64,000 bases of DNA from Campylobacter jejuni (GTDB lineage Bacteria > Campylobacterota > Campylobacteria > Campylobacterales > Campylobacteraceae): positions 1 to 64,000 of the forward strand of contig NZ_NFOE01000018.1 in the NCBI RefSeq assembly GCF_002179635.1. The letters run 5' to 3'. Of the stretch, positions 59,289 through 64,000 are shown piece after piece. Every line of letters starts with the position of its first letter. Positions within the stretch are counted from its first letter, which is position 1. The translations under genes and the position numbers were made by a program. The notes under the pieces were generated by a model. That model was not told the DNA's origin. It did not search any database and saw nothing but the letters and a program-made list of their open reading frames with translations.

Positions 59289-60707
59289 ATGTTTGAAGTT
59301 GTTATAGGACTTGAAGTTCATGCGCAATTAAATACAAAAACAAAAATCTTTTGCTCATGTGCGACTTCTTTTGGAGAAAAATCAAATACTAATGTATGCC
59401 CAACATGTTTAGCTTTACCAGGTGCTTTACCTGTATTAAATCAAGAAGCGGTAAAAAAAGCCATAGCATTTGGAAAAGCAGTTAATGCAACTATAAATAA
59501 AAAAAGTATTTTTAATAGAAAAAATTATTTTTATCCTGATTTGCCAAAAGCTTATCAAATTTCACAATTTGATATTCCTATAGTAGAAAATGGTGAGTTA
59601 TTTATTAATGTAAATGGAGAAAATAAACGCATAGGTATCACCAGAGCTCATTTAGAAGAAGATGCAGGAAAAAATATACATGAGAGTAATTTCTCAAAAG
59701 TAGATTTAAATAGAGCAGGTACGCCTTTGCTTGAAATCGTTAGTGAGCCTGAACTTAGAAGTTCTGATGAGGCAGTGGCTTATTTGAAAAAGTTACATTC
59801 TATTATAAGATTTTTAGATATTTCAGATGCAAATATGCAAGAAGGTAGTTTTAGATGTGATGCTAATGTTAGTATTCGTCCAAAGGGTGATGATAAGCTT
59901 TATACTAGAGTGGAGATTAAAAACTTAAATTCATTTCGTTTTATCCAAAAGGCGATTGAGTATGAAGTAAAACGCCAAAGTGAAGCTTGGGAAGATGGAA
60001 AATACGATCAAGAAGTTGTGCAAGAAACAAGATTGTTTGATACGGTTAATTTAGTTACTAGAAGTATGAGAGGTAAAGAAGATTCTGCTGAATATAGATA
60101 TTTCCCTGATCCTGATCTTTTACCTGTGATTTTAAATGATGAAATGCTAAATCAAGATATACCTGAACTTCCTGATGAGAAAAAAGCTAGATTTGTTAGT
60201 GAATTAGGTATTAAAGAAAGTGATAGTGAAGTGATTGTTTCTTCATTAGAGCTTTGTAGATATTTTGAGTATCTAATTAATCAAAAATTAAATCCAAAAC
60301 TTTGTGTTACTTGGCTTACGACTGAGTTAATGGGACTTTTAAAAGGCGAATTGACCATAGAAAACTCACCTATAAAACAAGAAAAATTAGCTATTTTAAT
60401 CAAACGCATAGAAGAAGGTGTTATTAGCGCTAAAGCAGGTAAGGATATTTTAGCTTATGTGTTTGAAAACACAGAAGTTGAAATTGATGATGCTATTGAA
60501 AAACTTGGTTTAAAACAAGTAAGTGATGATAGTGCTATTGAAAAGATTATTGATGAAATTTTAGCAAATAATGAAGATAAAGTAACTGAATATAAAAGTG
60601 GTAAAGATAAACTTTTTGGTTTCTTTGTTGGTCAAGCAATGAAAGCAGGTAAAGGTGCATTTAATCCTGCTAAGGTAAATGAAATTTTAAAAGCAAAACT
60701 TGGTTAA
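59289..60707 (+). CDS. gatB: Aspartyl/glutamyl-tRNA amidotransferase subunit B
   Basis: 472 residues. [49 protein letters not shown] and [15 protein letters not shown] are the GatB signature; the C-terminal YqeY-like tail is present. With GatA/GatC it amidates Glu-tRNA(Gln) and Asp-tRNA(Asn). Only gatB is here. RBS AAGGAAAATTTT. gpsA follows after 2 nt. Confidence 0.97.
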   Translation: MFEVVIGLEVHAQLNTKTKIFCSCATSFGEKSNTNVCPTCLALPGALPVLNQEAVKKAIAFGKAVNATINKKSIFNRKNYFYPDLPKAYQISQFDIPIVENGELFINVNGENKRIGITRAHLEEDAGKNIHESNFSKVDLNRAGTPLLEIVSEPELRSSDEAVAYLKKLHSIIRFLDISDANMQEGSFRCDANVSIRPKGDDKLYTRVEIKNLNSFRFIQKAIEYEVKRQSEAWEDGKYDQEVVQETRLFDTVNLVTRSMRGKEDSAEYRYFPDPDLLPVILNDEMLNQDIPELPDEKKARFVSELGIKESDSEVIVSSLELCRYFEYLINQKLNPKLCVTWLTTELMGLLKGELTIENSPIKQEKLAILIKRIEEGVISAKAGKDILAYVFENTEVEIDDAIEKLGLKQVSDDSAIEKIIDEILANNEDKVTEYKSGKDKLFGFFVGQAMKAGKGAFNPAKVNEILKAKLG

Positions 60708-60709
60708 AT

Positions 60710-61612
60710 ATGAAAATAGCAGTTGTTGGTGCAGGAAAATGGGGAAGTGCTTTATATGATGCATTGAGTGTTAAAAATGAATGCGTGATAACTTCTTTTC
60801 ATGAAAAAGATCTTTCTTATTTTGTTAGCACCAAAGAAGCTTTAGAATATGAATATTTAGTTTTTGCTTTATACGCTCAAGGAATACATGAGTGGCTTGC
60901 AAATAATTTTAAAGATTTAAATCAAAAAATTCTTGTAGCTTCTAAAGGTATTGATTATAAAAGTTTAAAATTTATGGATGAGGTTTTTAGTGAGTTTATA
61001 AGTAGTGATAGACTTTGTTTTTTAAGTGGTCCTTCTTTTGCAAGTGAAGTTTTAGAAAAAAAACCTTGTGCTTTGGTTGTTAGTGGTAAAAATCAAGAGC
61101 TTTGTAATCAATTTGCAAGTTTTTTTCCAAATTATATTAAAACCTATACAAGTTCTGATGTTAAAGGCGCTGAAATTTGTGGTGCATATAAGAATGTTTT
61201 AGCAATTGCAAGCGGGGTTTGCGATGGTTTAAATTTAGGTAATAATGCAAGAGCTTCTTTGGTTTCAAGAGGCTTGGTGGAAATGCACCGCTTTGGACAA
61301 TTTTTTAACACTAAAGAAGAAACTTTTTTAGGACTTAGTGGGGCTGGAGATTTATTTTTAACAGCTTCAAGCAATCTATCAAGAAATTATAGAGTAGGTT
61401 TGAGTCTAGCTAGTGGTAAAAATATAAAAGATATTTTGATGGAACTTGGTGAGGTAGCCGAAGGAGTGCAAACTGCTTATGCTATACATTCTTTATCAAA
61501 ACAATTTCAAATTTATACCCCAATTGTTAATGAAGTAGTCTTAATGTTAGAGGGTAAAAATGCTTGGGAATCTTTGAAAGATTTGATGTCATCAAAGGAG
61601 GAAATATCATGA
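60710..61612 (+). CDS. gpsA: Glycerol-3-phosphate dehydrogenase [NAD(P)+]
   Basis: 300 residues. N-terminal VVGAGKWGSALYDALS dinucleotide site, FLSGPSFASEV, catalytic Lys in GAYKNVLAIASGVCDGLN, and LSGAGDLFLTASSNLSRN. Supplies sn-glycerol 3-phosphate for phospholipids. The TGA overlaps the ATG of the next gene. Confidence 0.96.
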   Translation: MKIAVVGAGKWGSALYDALSVKNECVITSFHEKDLSYFVSTKEALEYEYLVFALYAQGIHEWLANNFKDLNQKILVASKGIDYKSLKFMDEVFSEFISSDRLCFLSGPSFASEVLEKKPCALVVSGKNQELCNQFASFFPNYIKTYTSSDVKGAEICGAYKNVLAIASGVCDGLNLGNNARASLVSRGLVEMHRFGQFFNTKEETFLGLSGAGDLFLTASSNLSRNYRVGLSLASGKNIKDILMELGEVAEGVQTAYAIHSLSKQFQIYTPIVNEVVLMLEGKNAWESLKDLMSSKEEIS

Positions 61613-62772
61613 TTATCAAAAATGCAAAAATTTATGGTGAGCAAAAGCTTGATCTTAAAATAGAAGATGGAAAAATCACTCAAATTGCTAATGATTTAAA
61701 TGATGATGAGCATATTGTTGATATAGAAGGTAAGACTTTACTTCCTTCATTTATTGATTTAAATGTTAGTTTGCTTGATAATGAATTTAGTATAGATAGA
61801 TTATATGATCTAGAAAAAGCATGCTTAAAAGGTGGGGTGGGAACTATTGTTTTAAAAGATAGTTTAGAAGCTAATACTCAAGGCTATGCACTTTATTTTG
61901 ATAAATTAAAATCTTTAGATATTAATGTTTTACCTATTATTAATGTATTAGATAAAACAAAAAAATTAAAAAATATTGCTACCTTGATTGATATGGGTGC
62001 AAAAGGCTTAGAGCTTTCAAGTACTTTGGGTGCAAATTATTTAAGACAATGTATGCAATATGCTAATATGAAATCAACTCCGGTGTTTTTAAAGTGTTTT
62101 GATGAGAGTTTTGATGATCATGGAGTGATGAATGATGGACAAATAAGCTTTGAATTAGGTCTTATAGGAATTAGTAATATAGCTGAAACTAGTGAAGTAG
62201 CAAAAATGAAAGAACTAATGGAATTTTATAAAAACAAAGCTTGTTTTAGTTCTTTAGCAATTGCAAGATCATTTGAATTATTGCATGATCAATATAGTGA
62301 AATTTCAATCCATCATTTAATCAAAGATGAAAGTGCATGTGAAAATTTCAATACTCAAGCAAAAATTTTACCTCCACTGAGAGCAAAAAATGAATTAATA
62401 AGTCTTAAAAAATTACTTCAAGATAAAAAAATTACTTTCTTAAGCTCTTTACATACTCCTAGCACTAAAAAAGATTTAGCTTTTGATGAAGCAGATTTTG
62501 GAGTTAATGCCATAGCTATGTATATGAGTTTATGTTTTACATATTTAGTAAAAGAAGGTATTTTAACTTGGAAAGAATTATGTGATTTTACAAGTTATAA
62601 TCAAGCGCAATTTTTAGGGTTAAACAAAGGTAAAATAGAACTTGGTTTTGATGCTGATTTAGTTGTATTTGATGAAAATCTTTCTTTTAATGGAGAAGGT
62701 TTATATGTAAATGATATCTTACAAGGTAAGGTAGAAAAAAGCTTTATAGCAGGAAAAGTTTTTAGCCTTTAA
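61609..62772 (+). CDS. pyrC2: Dihydroorotase-like protein PyrC2, probably non-catalytic
   Basis: 387 residues from ATG 61609, which has AAAGGAGGAA upstream; the open frame extends 45 nt into gpsA but without support. Overall amidohydrolase fold (KNAKIYGEQKLDLKIEDGK, GKIELGFDADLVVFDE). The metal motif D-x-H-x-H of active dihydroorotases reads D-L-N-V-S here (Asp50, Asn52, Ser54), and the TDHAPH site reads SLHTPS, so catalytic metal ligands are missing. Likely a structural paralogue like PyrX-type proteins that assemble with aspartate transcarbamoylase. The stop is in the loop of the terminator. Confidence 0.85.
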   Translation: MIIKNAKIYGEQKLDLKIEDGKITQIANDLNDDEHIVDIEGKTLLPSFIDLNVSLLDNEFSIDRLYDLEKACLKGGVGTIVLKDSLEANTQGYALYFDKLKSLDINVLPIINVLDKTKKLKNIATLIDMGAKGLELSSTLGANYLRQCMQYANMKSTPVFLKCFDESFDDHGVMNDGQISFELGLIGISNIAETSEVAKMKELMEFYKNKACFSSLAIARSFELLHDQYSEISIHHLIKDESACENFNTQAKILPPLRAKNELISLKKLLQDKKITFLSSLHTPSTKKDLAFDEADFGVNAIAMYMSLCFTYLVKEGILTWKELCDFTSYNQAQFLGLNKGKIELGFDADLVVFDENLSFNGEGLYVNDILQGKVEKSFIAGKVFSL

Positions 62773-62785
62773 GCTAAAAACTTTT
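62754..62785. terminator. Bidirectional terminator between pyrC2 and the PAS chemoreceptor-like gene
   Basis: Perfect 13-bp stem AAAAGTTTTTAGC / GCTAAAAACTTTT around loop CTTTAA that contains the TAA of pyrC2; the stop of the minus-strand gene (62784-62786) overlaps the right arm end. Confidence 0.75.
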
Positions 62786-64000
62786 ATTTATTCTGCATAG
62801 CTTGTGCTACTTGAGCTGAGCTATTTCTAATTTTTTCCATACACTCTCTAGCTTCTTTAGCTAAGTCCACACTTTGATTTACGCCGCTTAAGCCATCTTT
62901 AATGCTTTGTACCACTTCAGCTGTTACATTTCTTATAGAATTAATGGTAGTAGTAATTTCATTTACTGAATGTCCGGTTCTTTCGGCTAGATTTCTAACT
63001 TCATCAGCAACTACGGCAAAGCCTCTACCATGCTCACCTGCACGCGCTGCTTCAATAGCTGCATTTAGTGCTAAAAGATTAGTTTGATCAGCTATATCAC
63101 TAATGGTTTGAATGATATTTTTAATTTCTTCTGATTGCTCATTTAGCGATGAAACCAAATTACTACTATTATTCATCATATCAGCAATGCCTTGAATATT
63201 TTGAACTGTATTTTCTATAACGCTATCACCTTCTTGAGTTAAATTATCATTTTGCTCAGCTAATTCGCTGATAAGTTTTAATTTTTCTTCATCTCTTACA
63301 ACTTGCTCGGTAATATCTGTTGCAAATTTAATAACTTTGTAAATTTCTCCATCATCATTTTTAATAGGATTATAACTTGCTTCTAAATGGATTAGCTTAT
63401 TGTTTTTACCAAAGCGTATAAATTTTCCTGATTGAAATTTACCGCTTCTTAGCTCTTCCCAAAAAATTGTATATTCTTTTGAATTTCTAAATTTTTCTTC
63501 ACAGAACATACTATGATGCTTTCCTTTGATTTCGCTTAATGAATAGCCCATAGTTTGAGTAAAATTTTCATTAGCACTTAAAATTTCTCCATAAGGATTA
63601 AACTCGATAATGGCCATAGAACGATTAGCGGCATCTATGGTGTTTTTTAGATCAAGCATTTCATAGTGTCTTTGAGTGATATCGTTTGCAAATTTAATAA
63701 CCTTATATACTTCGTTATTTTGGTTTAAAATAGGAAGATAATTTGCTTCAAGATAAATATCTTTCCCGCCTTTTGCAATACGTCTAAAAAGACCATTTCT
63801 TGATTTACCGCTTTTTAAATCTCTCCAAAAGTCAACATAGCGTTGTGATTTTACTACCTCAGGCAAGCAAAACATACTATGGTGTTTTCCCTTAATTTCA
63901 TCTAGAGAGTAATTCATGGTTTTTAGAAAATTTTCATTAGCACTAATAATAGTCCCATCTGTTTGAAATTCTATCATAGCCATAGTTTTACCAATGGCAT
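62784..64000 (-). CDS. PAS-PAS methyl-accepting chemotaxis-like protein (BdlA-type), 5' end outside window
   Basis: The frame stays open to base 64000, so the N-terminus is missing; the ATG at 63983 is internal. Two tandem PAS domains ([20 protein letters not shown] and [20 protein letters not shown], each with a PAC motif [11 protein letters not shown] / [11 protein letters not shown]) precede the MCP signalling hairpin [20 protein letters not shown] followed by [15 protein letters not shown]. No membrane segment in the visible part, so it is cytoplasmic, like Pseudomonas BdlA. It should pass redox or ligand signals to CheA/CheW. Neighbouring C. jejuni genes at this locus are the energy-taxis Cet genes. 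Confidence 0.88.
   Translation of the reverse strand, partial: AIGKTMAMIEFQTDGTIISANENFLKTMNYSLDEIKGKHHSMFCLPEVVKSQRYVDFWRDLKSGKSRNGLFRRIAKGGKDIYLEANYLPILNQNNEVYKVIKFANDITQRHYEMLDLKNTIDAANRSMAIIEFNPYGEILSANENFTQTMGYSLSEIKGKHHSMFCEEKFRNSKEYTIFWEELRSGKFQSGKFIRFGKNNKLIHLEASYNPIKNDDGEIYKVIKFATDITEQVVRDEEKLKLISELAEQNDNLTQEGDSVIENTVQNIQGIADMMNNSSNLVSSLNEQSEEIKNIIQTISDIADQTNLLALNAAIEAARAGEHGRGFAVVADEVRNLAERTGHSVNEITTTINSIRNVTAEVVQSIKDGLSGVNQSVDLAKEARECMEKIRNSSAQVAQAMQNK

Overview
The window is strongly AT-rich, very gene-dense bacterial DNA. Its gene content and order are those of thermotolerant Campylobacter. The PglB oligosaccharyltransferase (712 residues from the preferred start) agrees, as far as I remember it, almost residue for residue with the crystallised Campylobacter lari enzyme, and the tmRNA tag reads ANNVKFAPAYAKAA as in Campylobacter. 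I read the window as C. lari or a very close relative of the C. lari group. Gene names rest on motif recognition and remembered families; no search was run.

Layout. 1-2553: the 3' part of a two-partner-secretion (haemagglutinin-like) exoprotein. 2.6-7.4 kb: housekeeping genes (AI-2E-type permease, ruvB, a small helical protein, ssrA/tmRNA, a small membrane protein, prs, an acyl-CoA thioesterase). 7.5-9.3 kb: ciaB. 9.3-11.2 kb: a YolD-like/Y-family polymerase pair next to tRNA-Ser(GCU). 11.2-16.3 kb: a PepSY membrane protein, then the cheY-prmA-ftsH-psd-like-pssA cluster. 16.4-28.6 kb: the N-glycosylation (pgl) locus gne-pglK-pglH-pglJ-pglB-pglA-pglC-pglD-pglE-pglF, with every junction overlapping or 1-2 nt apart and with no pglI or pglG. 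28.7-41.4 kb: the lipooligosaccharide (LOS) locus. It opens with waaC, htrB, an lgtF-like gene and one more glycosyltransferase on the + strand, continues with a minus-strand block of five glycosyltransferase-like genes, and closes with waaF on the + strand. An ATPase/TOPRIM gene pair that looks like a defence module is embedded in the middle. 41.4-47.2 kb: hup, cysM, dnaB, tpx, mgtE and an M23 peptidase. 47.3-62.8 kb: a Campylobacter-conserved run (PgbA-like protein, glcD-like, rbn-like, comEC-like, dedA, rny, formyltetrahydrofolate cyclo-ligase, thioredoxin lipoprotein, ftsY, radA, FAD oxidoreductase, atpB, gatB, gpsA, pyrC2). 62.8-64 kb: the C-terminal part of a PAS-PAS chemoreceptor-like protein that runs off the window.

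How the genes work together. PglF/E/D make UDP-diNAcBac, PglC loads it on undecaprenyl phosphate, PglA/J/H add GalNAc residues made by Gne, PglK flips the lipid-linked glycan and PglB transfers it to protein. WaaC, WaaF, LgtF-like and HtrB build the conserved LOS inner core and lipid A, and the variable glycosyltransferases decorate the outer core.

Most interesting points: the AAA ATPase + TOPRIM pair inside the LOS locus; a perfect four-copy 10-bp tandem repeat (not a multiple of 3) that encodes the end of a GT8 glycosyltransferase; a glucose-branch-free pgl locus; a Firmicute-style Y-family polymerase/YolD pair at a tRNA; a HEXXH motif in CiaB; a dihydroorotase paralogue without its metal-binding histidines; and hairpins that contain the stop codons at several convergent gene ends.
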